Below are positions 34,201 to 46,100 of a DNA stretch of 64,000 bases, in pieces (positions within the stretch are counted from its first letter, which is position 1; the number at the start of each line of letters is the position of its first letter). A program made the position numbers and the translations under genes. Where the stretch lies: NCBI GenBank assembly GCA_032358255.1, contig JAULBX010027274.1, positions 62,001 to 126,000 on the forward strand, read 5' to 3'. The notes beneath the pieces are model-generated. The model was not told the origin of the DNA. It was given only the letters and a program-made list of their open reading frames with translations, and did not search any database. Source of the stretch: Heterotrichella gracilis. Its lineage: Eukaryota > Sar > Xanthophyceae > Tribonematales > Xanthonemataceae.

Positions 34201-36821
34201 GCTGTTAGACATGCTCACTTCACACCCTTCCCTAGGATTTAGGTGTAGGGTTTCCGCACACGCACCGTGTGGCAGGTCCAGACCCCATGCAACCAAGGTG
34301 CAGTCACATGGGGCAGGGAAAAGAGTTTCCGCACTCACAGTTTTGCAAGTACAGCTCAGGGTCCTGTCATGTAAATGCAGCAGTGCAGCATGCACAACAG
34401 AATTGTGCCCCCTGCCAGCCGTTCCCTCCCACGGTTTGAGCACTAGTGTCCGGCCATGAAAGTTTTAGGGTTAAAGGGTTTCCTCGCACGCACCGTGTGG
34501 CAGGTACAGCCCCATGATCCTGTCGTGCGGCTGCAGCAGCACGGTGCACACAGCAAACTACCCGCCATGCCAAACAAACCCTCCCTTAGGGTTTCCAACC
34601 CCGCATCACACCAGGGCGGCAAGGCAGCCCCTAATGCACTGAAATGGCTCAGGGTTTAGGGTTTCCACGCACTCACCGTGTGGCAGGTCGAGCCCCATGA
34701 TCCTGTCGTGTGGCTGCAGCAGTGCGGTGTACACAGCAAAGTTGGCGGGTGAGCCCGACAGCGCCTGCACGTTCACGCCCCACTCGGCTGGGTCTAGGCC
34801 AAACACCTCCAGGGCGCGCTTCTGTGGAGGGGAGAAAGGGGCGGCGTGAGAGAATAGGGATAATCGCACTTTCACGCCCCACTCAACAGGGTCCAGGGCG
34901 CGCACTGACGGGGGAATTGGGGGGGGGGGTGCACGGGGAAGGCACGAGTGGAGTGGGGGTGGGATGGGGTAATGGGCGTGGTGGGATGGATGTTATCGCG
35001 CCTATTCCAGAGGGCGCCGGTTGTGTACAGAGGAAGAACCAATGTGTGTGCCGGCACAGGGCGCGGTGCCCCACACCATACCCCATACCCCACGCCGGGG
35101 GTTCCCGTCGCATGTCCGAATACCCTAACTTGGGGTTGATTCCCACCTGGCACAGCTCCTCGCACTCATCCAGCCCACTGACTGGTTGATTCTTTTCACC
35201 AGTACCCTAGCGCAGGATTTCTTGTCCTGCCTTCCAAACACCCACCTGGCACAGCTTCTCGCACTGGTCGATGTACTCGTTTCCTCCGTAATACCGCGCC
35301 CCTGGCAGGCCCTCGGAGTACTTGTTGGTCATGCAGGACCCAACAGCCTGGTTCACCTGGAGAGGGGAAGCCACAAGGGGGTAAAGAAATAAGACACCAA
35401 AGTACCCTTAGGGTTTCGTGCTTTATGTTACTCTCAGAGTATTCGTTGGTCATTCAAGACCCCACCACCTGGTTCACCTCGGGGGAGGGAAGCCCCAAGG
35501 GGAGCGCAAATAAGACACCAATGTACCCTTAGGGTTCGAGTGCTTGCATGGAGGGCGGCCGCATGTATGCACGCATTCCAACCCTAAACCCTAAGGGGTG
35601 TTGGTTACCACAGGGGCACAGCATATGCATGCATATGGCAAGTGCCACCATCCACACTCACGCGGCTTAGCAAGTATCCTCAACTAAGAGTTATACAATG
35701 CAGTTGCGGCTGTTTGGCGCTGTGCAAGCAGGGCGTGGCGGTAGAAGCAAGGGGTGGTAACCACGTACCGCACGGGAGGTGAAGTTCTCGGAAGCAATAA
35801 GCTCCAGGCCCCGAACCTGCAGCAAGCCACACGTTGTGAAAGGTTGAAACACGGCTGTGAGTTAGGAACGGTGGGGTACCAGCGGGTCAGCGCAGGCATT
35901 GAGCAACCCGGTAGCACCACCAATTTGCATGTGCACGAGAGTAGAGATGCGGAAGGGATGACACGGACATGCTTTCTCGCGCAAGCTTTGACGGGTATAT
36001 GAAACAAAGAATAGGCCCTCTTTGCGCAGAGTATGGCTGCTGGACAGAGCAAGAGCAGGCACCGCGAATGCTTCCACGGCGTATGAAAACGTGGGTTCAA
36101 ACGTGCACTTGACTGCGCGAAACCCGCAAGTGCTTGAGTCCCAACCATCTCACACTTAGTGGTCGCCAGGCCAGCAGCATCTGTGCAGCAACCGAAACGC
36201 CAAGCGCGGCACAACCATGCGCAGCCATCGGGCTTGCACCCCCCACACCCCCACTGCACGTGCTGCAAAACTGCCCACGTCCTCCTCCACCCATCCACAC
36301 CCGGCAACCAACCCACCTGCCGCTTCTTCTCGTTGCGGATGATGTTTGCGATATCGGGGTCCACCTCGTCCAGCGGGCCGTCGTGTTGAAAGAGCTTCTT
36401 GTCTGCAGGGGGCAGCGAGAGCCAAGCAGTTCAGTCAGCTGTCGGCGGCAGGGCATGTGGCTCCCACCACACATATATACAAATGCAAAGCACACGGGCC
36501 TTGCCGCATATATGCGAGCCAAAGTAAACAGTGTGGAAGAAGATGCGTTCGGTGGGTTACAGCAACTTGGAGTGGCGTGCTGGTGGGGGGTGGTTATGGT
36601 GTGGGGGGCTGAGCAACATCGTTTGATTCCAAGCTGGGCAAAGCTTCGATTGTACCTTCGCGGACTGGAGCCATCGTGGCCCTGCAGTGCATCCGGCGGC
36701 TCACGAGGCACCGGCGCTGGCCTGCGGTGAACCGGCAGGGCAGCTGGCGTGGTGTGAAGGCAGAACGCGACCCCGGGGCAGCCTGCATGGTGCAGGGAGC
36801 CAGCAGCGCCTGCGTCGCCAT
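31257..36821 (-). CDS. SHMT: Serine hydroxymethyltransferase, probably plastid-targeted
   Basis: PLP enzyme that interconverts serine plus tetrahydrofolate with glycine plus 5,10-methylene-THF. Eleven exons on the minus strand: 36656-36821, 36317-36402, 35769-35816, 35246-35356, 34677-34821, 33910-34074, 33125-33316, 32585-32768, 32149-32248, 31729-31886, 31257-31431; 509 aa, all phases agree. Motifs in order: [106 protein letters not shown], the PLP-binding lysine in [43 protein letters not shown] and [16 protein letters not shown]. The first ~50 residues ([20 protein letters not shown]) are basic and Ser/Ala-rich like a transit peptide; an in-frame ATG 51 bases upstream (36872) is an alternative start. 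Confidence 0.95.
31935..31990 (-). repeat. Copy of SHMT exon 10 5' end
   Basis: GTGGTCGACACCGCGTTCAG, CACAGCC repeats 31862-31888 (GTGATGGACACCGCGTCCAG). Acceptor-side copy in intron 9. Confidence 0.75.
32835..32890 (-). repeat. Copy of SHMT exon 8 5' end
   Basis: GATCTCAACCTCAAGGTGCT, TGCGGT.AAG.TGAGG.CTGCGG repeats 32733-32775. Acceptor-side copy in intron 7, about 110 bases away. Confidence 0.88.
33700..33815 (-). repeat. Copy of SHMT exon 6 3' half
   Basis: A ~105-bp segment resembling 33908-34012: GGAACAGCAG, GCCAGGGT.TC.TA.TC.ACCTGG and GGGCATGGACTC. Donor-side copy in intron 6, about 200 bases downstream in gene direction. Confidence 0.88.
34245..34565 (-). repeat. Two copies of SHMT exon 5 3' end
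   Basis: Nearest copy 34480-34560 repeats 34664-34745 (GCAC.CACCGTGTGGCAGGT.., CCCCATGATCCTGTCGTG, GGCTGCAGCAG.). A more decayed copy spans about 34248-34400, split by other sequence. A fragment of the same exon (CACGCCCCACTC..C.GGGTC) is at 34873-34900. Confidence 0.9.
35138..35175 (-). repeat. Copy of SHMT exon 4 3' end
   Basis: CCCACCTGGCACAGCT.CTCG repeats 35241-35262, donor included. A separate copy of the exon 4 start (GTATTCGTTGGTCAT, ACC.CCTGGTTCACCT) lies at 35438-35500 in intron 3. Confidence 0.85.
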
Positions 36822-37435
36822 TGTGTCGCAGCAGGGGTTTTGGGAGGGGTAGGCAAGTGTGCGGAGTGCCAAAGAGGGAGGTATAGCAGTGGGGTGCGTG
36901 CAAACGCTGTGCTTGCTCTGGTGTGCAGGCGTTCAAAATAGGCAGTGCTTGCTCTTCTTCTGCGTTGGGAAATGCCCACGACTTTCAAATTTTGTATTGC
37001 ATTTACCGTAATTTGTTTGTTTTTGGAAAGGGCTAGGTTTAGGCGCAGGTCAAGGCGTAGTGATAAGCCTTCCGGGCTATCACGCACAGAGATCGGACGT
37101 GCGCAGGGTTGGAAGCAGTTTGGTGATCGTTCGTTAATGCGACTACGCGTCGTATCTGCCTGTTGCTGTGCATGCACCGCTAGTTGACAATGCATGCATG
37201 CAGCCCTTGCAGGCACAATTCCGCTGCCCGCTCCTCAATGCAACCGACACATAGGGTTTTGTTGATAGCTTGTGGTTGCTAGTCAACAACGGTGACGGAC
37301 AGCGGTCCAGTGGAGCCGATCACAACATCGAATTGCAGCATGGACGCATGACACCCACCACTTGATCACGTAGCTTTGGGCCGCTCAGCGCGTTGCTTTG
37401 GGAACCGGTTTGGCCGGCACCGGTTTCCCACCTCC
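36822..37435. promoter_or_regulatory. Divergent SHMT / metallophosphoesterase spacer
   Basis: 614 bases between two divergent starts, so both promoters lie here. Nothing specific recognised. Confidence 0.5.
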
Positions 37436-40400
37436 ATGCGGCGGCGACGTGGCTTCAGCCAGCGCCATCCCAGTGCTTTCTGCGTGCTGGCAATCGCTCT
37501 TCTGCCCATCGCTTGGTCAACCTCCCTCCTCCCAGTGACAGCCTCCGCTTTACAAACACTCCCCACAAGCCTCACCCCTAGGCGCTTCACCACTGAAGCA
37601 ACAGCAGAGGAGGTTCAAACCGCCCCCATAATTGACGTATCAGAGGGGAACGCAGCCGGTGACACCACCCCCGCCACATATCCAGCAGAGGCAGCGAGAG
37701 CCGCAGCCAGGGCAGCGGCGAGGGATGCCACCAAGGCCGCAATAGCCGCCAGCCGAGCGGCAGCAGCGGCAGCAGCAGATGCATCCGACCCCACCGGTCC
37801 CGCATCCACCGCCGCCAAAGAGGCAGCCAGGGTTGCAGCAGTCGCAGCGAGGGCAGCGGCTACTGCTGCCAAGGCCACGGTGGCACAAACGGCAGACCCT
37901 GCTGATGAGAGCGCGGCAAGGGCGGCAGAAAAGGCGGCGGTGAAAGCAGAAACTGCCGCGGCCAGGGCAGGGGCTCCTACCACACAGGCAGCAGGCCCTG
38001 CGGATGCCACCTCAGCGAGCGAGGCAGCAACAACCGCACCTGACACAGATGCAACAACAGCCGCACAAACTGCGGCTGGAACCGCAGCTGATGCAGCGAA
38101 AACTGCAGCAACGGCTGCCCAAACTGCAGATGCAACCGCAGCGACCCAGGCAGCGGGAGCAACCGCAGCTGACGCGGCGGCAGCTGCTGCAATGGCCGCC
38201 CAACCTGCGGATGCAGCAGATGACCTAGCTGCTGCAATGGCAGCAACAGTGGCAGGGGCGGCGGTAGCGGACGCAACCGCCGCACAAACTGCAAATGACC
38301 TAGCTGCGACCAAGGCAGCGGCAGCAGCAGAGGAAACAAGGGCGGCCGCTGCGGCTGCAGCCGCAGAAACCAGGGCTGCAGAAGCAGTAGCGGCAGCGGC
38401 TGTGGAACTTAGGGCAGCAGCAGCAGCAGAGAAAGCAGCTGCGGATGTAAGGGCAGCAGCAGCAGCAGAAAAAACTGCAGCGGATGAAATGGCAGCAGCA
38501 GCAGCAGCAACCGCCGCCGTCAAACCCTTGTCCTTGCGCGTGGTTTGCCTTAGCGACCTGCATGGGATGCACACAATGGGGGACCTGGTCAAGGTGCCCG
38601 ACGGTGAGACAACAATACCCTGCACTAGGGTTTTGTACAAACCTGTTTAGACCCTTGGGTGTGGTTTGCCTGAGCGACCTGCACGGGTTGCACACATGAG
38701 GGAACCTGGTCAAGGTGCCCGATGGTGAGACATACGACACAAAACCCTGTGCAGTGTGTTGCTCATGCCAGGCTGGGGACCGTAAAATCCTAAACCCTCA
38801 ACCTTTGCATCCCCTAAACTAATGACAGGTTGGTTGAGACGCGAAACCCTGCACAAGGGTTTTGCACAGCTGACCCGGCTGATTTGTCCACTGTCTCAGC
38901 TCTTGCTGGCAACTGTATGTTGGTGAAGCTGCATTGTGCACTGAGCTGGTTTAGGGTTTAGGGTACTTTGTGTTGGTGAATGTGCATTATGCAGGCAGCT
39001 GCTCTAGGGTTTATGTTTTATAGTTTAGAGTACTCAGTGTTTATGAAGCTGCACTGTCGCCCTCAGCTGGTTCCCCACTCCACCGCAGGCGATGTGCTCA
39101 TCATTGCTGGGGACATTGGGGTAACCTCCATGTTCTGCAGGGTTCACCTTGCAGCCCTAAACCCGAAACCCTGGGTCTAACCTGGCACTCAGCTGCTTCC
39201 CCATTCACCGCAGGCGATGTGCTCATTATCGCTGGGGACATCGGCCTGACTTCAAGGGAGCAGGTGGCGCCCTTCAATGACTGGCTGGCGAAGCTTCCGC
39301 ACCACATCAAGATACTTACCTTTGGGTGGGTGCGGTGGGGAAAGGGGTTTAGGGTTTAGAGTGCACGTAAGGGATTAGGGTCAAGGAGGTGCCGCACCGC
39401 ATCCAAAATAATGATGTTTAGGTGGGTGCAGGAGGGGGAGTAGGATGTAGGTTGCAGGGTGCGCGGAGAGGGTTTAGGGTTGTTAAGCTGTCGCACTGAG
39501 TCAAGTTGGTAACCTGGTTCCTTCCGCTTCTTGCTGCCTCGTATAATATCCATAGTAGATAGTGCTGCATCATATGTTCTCCCTGTCGTGCCACACCTCG
39601 CCCCCTTGACACAACCCCTGTTTTACTCCCCCTGCAGGAACGCCGACACGTGGGCAACAACACTCGCACGCCCCTCCCGGGCTCTGGTGCGTGCTATTAG
39701 GGTCAAGGGTATAGGGTTTAGGGCTTCTCTGGTGGGTGGCATCCCAATTCCTGACATCACCACGAGCTGCTTAGATAGAATGGCATGGCCACCTTTGCTT
39801 TGATCGCTGATCACGATAACGCTAGTGCATTTGATGCAATTTCTTGGCCATCAGTGCCTTTCATGCAGCGCACTGATCATGGCCTTTGATGCAATGCACT
39901 AATCGTGACCTTTGATGCAAAACGCACTGATCATGACCTTTGATGCAAAACGCACTGATCATGGCCTTTAATAAGCAGTGCACTCAAGACACCTGTTTAG
40001 GGTTAGAGTTTAGAGTTTGCCATTTCACAAGTAGCGCATACGGTGCCTCAACCCAGCCACTCTAATATATTAAGGTTGAAGATCATTGGCACATTTCCTG
40101 CTGTTTGACCGATTTGGCCAATTCCGACAAGAGGGTAATAGGGGCAAACGTTTCAGCGTGTAATTAGCATGCCAAGGTGTTGCTGGTGCCCCATTAATCT
40201 GCCCTTATGCACATTGCAGGATGCGGCCACGTACGTGCTGGTGAACCGGGTGGTCAACATTACAACCCCTCTGGGCCTCCAATGGGTGTTTGCCAGCCCA
40301 AATGCACCGGCAGCGGGGGGCGTGTTCCAGGTACTATTCCCACCTCCGACTGGCTCCTTTTTTGCATTTTGGCGATCCCACTTGTTTTGCACGTGTGGCG

Positions 40401-41701
40401 CCTCATTGGTCATATCGCCTGTGACTTGCCCACATCACCACCCTAGCCCTTGCCTCCTGACCCTTTATGGGCATGTGTCGCCTGTATCTGTCTCGCCCAT
40501 CCACACTGTCTCGCCTACCTACACTGTCTAGCCTATCCACACCGTCCCGCCATGGCATTGTCGGGGGGCATTTTGTTTCTTTCTTTCTTCTGTCGGGTCT
40601 GTATCTGTCCGCCTATCCACACTGTCTCGCCTGGCCCTCTACATCTGTCTGTCCAGCGCCCCTCCCCGTCTACATCTGTTACCTCCCCGCCTGCATCCAT
40701 TTCCTCCCCTTGCCTTGCAGCTCCACAACAACACACAGGCAAGGAGGCACTGGCGGCGCTTCCTACCCATAGACCATGGGCGAGAAATCCTGGTGACGCA
40801 TGGGCCCCCATTTGGTGCGCCACCCCCCCCCCTCCCCACCCACCCTCAAAGTTTGCATAGCCCGCTCATCACAACGCTTGGCAATCCAAGGTTTACCTGT
40901 GCACAGCCTAAGTGGCTGCCAGCTGGCAGTGGAGTTCTCAAATCTTGTTCTCGCTAGCGTATGTGCAACACTCCCCTTGTAATGTGTGAAAAGCCCATGT
41001 GACCCCCGCATGTGTGTGCCCCGTGGCAGGCTATGGCGACATGTCCCGAGACCGACACGTGGGGGACCCAGCCCTGTTGATGGCGGTGCAGGCGCTACAA
41101 CACCCCCCCTGGCTGTGGATCGTGGGGCACAGGCACCAAGGGTGAGCTGTTTAGGGTTTAGGGTTCTCATGTTAGGGTGCAGGCGCTGAAACACCCCCCC
41201 TGGCTGTGGTTAGTGGGCCACAGGCACCAGAGGTGCGCTGCCTTTGGAGAGAAATTGACATTTTAGGTAGTTACCCAAGATGTAACTTCCATCGTACTTA
41301 CATACATTACGCCTGCTATATGGGGAAATTATACAATTTTGGCACCAGAGACAAAAGCTGAACTTGAGCAACCTGAAATTCTCCAATATAACCCAACTTA
41401 TTCCAATATATTTTAATAAGACACCCCTCTTCCCGCAGCCACGGCGCCTATCTTGTCCCCCTCTATTAGTCCAATATTGTAATTCAATATCATTGGATGA
41501 CATGCTCCCTCTTTGTGCAGCCACGGCGCCTACCTTGTCCCACACCTGGCCACTGGCAAGCGCATCCTGCTCATCAACGCAGCGGTGGACCACATACTGT
41601 CGGGAAACATGGGAGCGCAGCCCTTTGTGGTGGAACGGGATGTGCAGGGGGGGGTCAGGGTGTGGAGGAACGGGGAGGAAGTGAAGCCATACAGCGGGTG
41701 A
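37436..41701 (+). CDS. MPPED-like metallophosphoesterase 1, long Ala-rich stalk
   Basis: Seven exons: 37436-38603, 39214-39325, 39638-39686, 40220-40330, 40721-40814, 41030-41141, 41521-41701; 608 aa, phases exact. Signal peptide (FCVLAIALLPIAWSTSLLPV), then about 300 residues that are mostly Ala with Thr/Glu/Asp/Lys, likely a helical stalk. The C-terminal 240 residues are a calcineurin-like phosphoesterase of the MPPED/UPF0046 group: VVCLSDLHG, LIIAGDIG, FNDWLAKLPH, LVTHGPPFG and VGHRHQG. The usual GNH[E/D] is here GNAD, so the metal- and phosphate-contacting His is missing. NLVLxN..ASPNAP region is typical. Likely secreted or lumenal, substrate unknown. First of three tandem paralogues with identical intron positions. 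Start is the first in-frame ATG. Confidence 0.87.
37610..38520 (+). repeat. Low-complexity alanine-codon (GCN) tract
   Basis: About 900 bases of GCA/GCC/GCG codons in exon 1 of the first metallophosphoesterase. Strong composition bias creates a long but meaningless open frame on the complement. Confidence 0.9.
38640..38736 (+). repeat. Copy of exon 1 3' end (metallophosphoesterase 1)
   Basis: TGTGGTTTGCCTGAGCGACC, TGCACGGGTTGCACACA and TGGTCAAGGTGCCCGATGGTGAG repeat 38540-38608. Equivalent copies follow exon 1 in paralogues 2 and 3. Confidence 0.93.
39085..39150 (+). repeat. Copies of exon 2 edges (metallophosphoesterase 1)
   Basis: 39085-39130 repeats the exon 2 start at 39206-39250 (CACCGCAGGCGATGTGCTCA). 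A copy of the exon 2 end (CCGCACC.CATC.A) is at 39388-39424. Confidence 0.88.
39843..39975 (+). repeat. ~28-bp minisatellite
   Basis: About four units of GCACTGATCATGACCTTTGA plus TGCAAAAC, in intron 3 of metallophosphoesterase 1. The central two units are nearly identical. Confidence 0.88.
40455..40700 (+). repeat. Degenerate CTGTCTCGCCTATCCACA repeats with a (TTTC)n insertion
   Basis: Irregular repeats of a ~20-base unit in intron 4, interrupted at 40564-40602 by GGGGGGCATTTTGTTTCTTT..TTTCTTC. That string matches the inverted 17821-17852, suggesting an inserted dispersed short repeat. Confidence 0.65.
41165..41460 (+). repeat. Copies of exon 6 end and exon 7 start (metallophosphoesterase 1)
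   Basis: 41171-41235 repeats the exon 6 end (CACCCCCCCTGGCTGTGG, GGCACAGGCACCA.AGG). 41434-41455 repeats the exon 7 acceptor and start (GCAGCCACGGCGCCTATCTT). Both in intron 6. Confidence 0.9.
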
Positions 41702-43170
41702 TTGTGCACGCCACATGGGGCCAAAACCCTAGGGGGACCCTAATGGCAACCCTACCCAGGGTGATCACTTTGAGGGTGGTTTGGTAGGTATGGAAGTCAT
41801 GTGGATGCATGTCACATGCAGTTCAAGGCCTGTTTGGCACAGTCAAAAAAGAAATGCAGTACGTCCTTTACGTCTTTAACAGTGGCATGATATATTTATT
41901 GAAAAGGGAGGGATTGGGTCGGACCCAAATTGAATGCTCTCGTGGTATTTCAGGGGACGTCACACAGCCTACAGCAGGACATTTTGATTTTAGTAGGATT
42001 CATTTTGATTTTAGTAGGATATATTTATTCCGGCATTGCTATGCAGCTGGGCCAGTATCAAGATTGTCTAGGGACTTCAAGTTTTCTGTAGGAAGGGCTT
42101 TGTAGAAAGGTGGGAGTTTTGTTGTCCTGGCGGCGACCTTGGGCAGTCAAATACGTTCGTGCATGTCAGGAATCCCACCTCACTCACAGGTACCCGGCCT
42201 CTCTTTCCCCACCGCTGTGCACCAATTTCATTGTGGGCGGTTCCTTTCTTCCTTCCTTTTTTTTAGATGGTTAGTTATTTTCAATTGTAGTGGCCCTCCT
42301 GCCAGTCTCCCCACAAGTTGAAGTTCAAGGCTTTTTCACACACCAACCTCACAAGTGGGTGTGGCAACATGGAGTTCAAACTCACAAGTGGACTGACCAC
42401 ACTCCTGGTTGAACATAGGCCAGCTGTTGGACTCACTTTCAAGACCTTTCAAGCACACCAGTGAGCAAACCCCAAGGGGAGGGTTATAGACAAGGATGAC
42501 CCTCTATGAGGCAACATTGCATTTGAAAGGCAAAGGCACAACGCCGATGACGCCAGTCGATGACGGCTGGCGAACGCCTTTTTGTTTGTTTGTCTGCAAC
42601 TTATAAGGAACTTAGAAGGGCAGCTGCACGATAAATAGTGCTACTCCGCACAAAACAACGTCCGCCGTGGTACATGCGTCGAGATAGGGTCCAGTTATTG
42701 AATTGGTGACTACACGTGGAGCCCATGTTGCCGGCTCATGCATGCATGCATCTTGCCCGCCTTTTTGAACACCAGCTCCCCAACGCCAGCCAACACACTC
42801 GAAGATGTGGGTTCCCCGTAAGCATGGTCACAACCGTTTCCCGCACCACTCTATGGCAGCGGTATTGAGGACACTGATGAGATAGTCTTGGCAGCACGTT
42901 ATGTAGCGCCAACCCAGCACAGCACACGCACCGTTTCTCCTCTTCTATGGCTCCAGGACGAACCAATTAGCTTTAAAGCATAAGGAGCGCCGCTTTCCAA
43001 CCTCCCATGCGGCAGTTTAGTGCATCCCTTTACAGGAAGCTTCCCACGCAGCCATTCCCACATCACCACCAGCCCAACACCAGCAGCCCACTCGCCTTGT
43101 ATGCCATGATCTCACAAGGACGACCCTAGCTAGCTAGCTATAGGGCACAGGGCGCGCCTTGCACCCTCCC
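41702..43170. other. Intergenic between metallophosphoesterases 1 and 2
   Basis: No gene recognised. Contains a direct repeat of CATTTTGATTTTAGTAGGAT at 41979-42021 and a pyrimidine run (CTTTCTTCCTTCC) at 42245-42260. Confidence 0.5.
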
Positions 43171-46100
43171 ATGCGGCAGCATGGCGCCTCACAACTGCGC
43201 AGCAGTGCGTACATACTTGCAGCCCCCACCTACACCTACCTACTGGCACTCACCTTGCTGCCGCTCATCGCCATCCCCTTCACCAGCACCGCCACAAAGC
43301 TGCCACCACGGCCACCATGGCTCACGAATACAAGCGCACCAGTGAAACAGGGAGGTACAGGGGGCTGCGTGAGGTTTGGGGAGGGGGGGTCGCTCCCCTG
43401 CCCTACCCGACAGGCCCCAAAACCCTTGCGCGTGGTTTGCCTGAGCGACCTGCACGGCCTGCACACAATGGGGGACCTGGTCAAGGTGCCGGACGGTGAG
43501 AAAAGAAACCCTGCACTAGGCTTTTGCACAAACCTGGATAAACCCTGGGTTGTGGTTTGCCTGAGTGGCCTTCACAGGCTGCAAGGATGGGGGGAACCTG
43601 GTCCAGGTGCTGTTGGGCAAGGCGACAAAACCCTGCACTAGGGTTTTGCACCAGTCACACCAGTGTAGCACTTGGAAAATACAGTTCCTCCATGTCTCAA
43701 CCCATCCTGGCAACTGCGTCTTGACGAGGTCTTAACGTACACTCAGCTGGTTAAGGGTTTAGGGTTTAAGGTTCAGGGTACTGGTGTTGACGATGCAGCA
43801 TTGTGCACTGATCAAGCTGTTTTACCCCACTGCCTGCAGGCGATTTGCTGATCGTTGCTGGGGACATTGGCCTGGCTTCCCGCAGTGACGTGCCCCCCTT
43901 CAATGCCTGGCTACGAGAGCTTCCGCACCCCGCCAAACTGGTGACATTCGGGTGGGTGGGGTGGGAAGGGGTGTAGGGTTTAGGGTCTGGGGTGCGCGTA
44001 AGGGTTTAGGGTTGAGAACCTGCCGCACCCCACCAAGCTGGTCACATTCGGGTGGGTTATAGGGCGCAGATTTAAGGGTTTAGGGTGCACGTAAGGGTTT
44101 AAGGTTGAGAAGCTGGCGCACCCAGCCAAGCTGGTGACGTTCGGGTGGGTGCTCATGGTACTTGTACTGTTGATGTTACAGTGGTGGTGGCATTGGTGTT
44201 GCACATGCAGTGATGCAAATGGGAAGTGTACCATGTTATAGACATGATTGAATAGATGATGGGCATCCCCTGCCTTGAAGTCTCGTAGCACGTCATTAAT
44301 ACGTAAACACGTCACCCCGTGGGGAGCATGCTAGTACCCATGCTGGTACGGCAAGCGGTACAACTGGTTGGCCACCATCTGCCAATCTGGAAACAGTGTC
44401 AGTCAAGCCTCGGCTCTTGGACTGGGGTGAGGCATACCCAGGCATGCTAATCCGACCTCCATGCTGGAAGCCAGATACTTACTTGCTTCATCACTTCACC
44501 CCTTGACTGTGCCCCCCTTGCAGTGATGCCGACAAATGGACGAAGTCGAGGAACTACTCCAAGGCAGCGCTGGTGGGTGCAACTGGTTTAGGGTTTAGGG
44601 TTTAGCCTCTAGGGTTCAGGGTTTAGGGTTTTGTGCTACTCTGTGACATCGCTGGTGGCTGTAGAATGTTTAGGGTTTAGGGCTACCGTATTCAATGCAG
44701 GCTGCAGTAGCGCGGGATGGTAGTGCAATGCTTTTAGGACTAGTTTTGGATAAGGCTGGTGGGTGGGAAGGCATCAAGCAGCATCACAACCCCTCCGTCC
44801 GCATCTGCCTGTCAGTAATGTGGTGCATTGCACCAGGGGTGTTAATATATAAACCAGGAAATTTTGGTTCCTGGTTTATATATTAACACCCCTGATTGCA
44901 CTGAATCATGGCTGCCAGTGCACCCTGATGCATCGACGTGGCCACACATCCTGATGCGCCCAAACCCTATCCCTAAACCCTAGAACCCTAAATGGCCCAC
45001 ACGCACCGCAGGCGTCCGACGTGTTGGTCAACAGCGGCATGCGGCTACCCACCCGCAACGGCGTGCTGCAGATCATTGCAAGCCCAAATGCACCCAGCAA
45101 GGGGGGCCTTTACCAGGTACACGGTGTACCATACACTTCCCCAAAAAAAATAGAATAAAGAAATAGAAACAAAAGCAAAGGGGGCCTTTACCAGGTACAC
45201 GGGGTTCATTGTAGAATATGGATTGTATTCTAATATCTGTTTTTGTTTCTAAACTAAATTAGGGTTAAAATTTAGTTAACTCTAAAACAGTTAAATAGAT
45301 ATAATTTTTACGGTGTACCATACACTTCTTCAAAAGAAATGTAATAAAGAAACAAAAAACAAAAACAAATAATAGATTAAAATCCATCAGGTTTTGGCCA
45401 GCCTGAATGCGCGGGGTGATGTTATCAGGAACTTGTCCAAGAAAGAAAAATTATAGGCAGCGGCGGGTTCTTGCCAGTCCAAATGCACCGAGCACTGGGG
45501 GCCTTTACCGGGTACATTTCCCAGAATGAAATAAAACAACGATCTATTTATTAAATGCTTGTTGCCTTCCCAAAAGTTTTGCACCCAAATTGGACCCCAG
45601 GCGAGGGTTTCCTTGCTCCCACCCATGCGAGCCCAAGAAAGACACTGGAGTTGGGGTGCGTACCATACTGCATACCCGCCTTGCAATGGATTTGCCCAGG
45701 ATGCCACCACCTTTCTCATCCTAAGCATTGTGATGCGCAAACATGTGTAATAAATAATAATAATAAACATGTGTGGCCCCCAAGCGGGCTTTTCACCAAG
45801 GTAACGATGGGAATAGCCTTACATGGAGTTGCTGACTCGCCCCAACACTCAGTTGCAAAAGCGAGGGTACCCCAATTTGGGTAATGAGATACTAAGGGGG
45901 ACTGCAATCTGGCTGTATCGTTGGAACGCATGTGAGTAAGTAGGTGAGTGGGCAAAACATTGTCTTAATGCCCTTGTCCCTTGACTTACCCTCCCACCCC
46001 CCTCCCCATTGCCTCAGCTCTCCACTATCGATCGGGCGGTGGACCACTGGGGTCGAATTTTGCGCCCCAACTACCGATGCGACATTTTGGTGACGCATGG

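Noticed and set aside
36594-36872. Upstream ATG at 36872 as the SHMT start
   Set aside because: In frame and possible, but the inner ATG at 36821 gives a more typical transit peptide; not decisive.
37615-38640. A 341-codon open frame on the minus strand rich in Ala, Val and Ser
   Set aside because: It is the exact complement of the GCN-codon tract of the first metallophosphoesterase; composition alone keeps it open.
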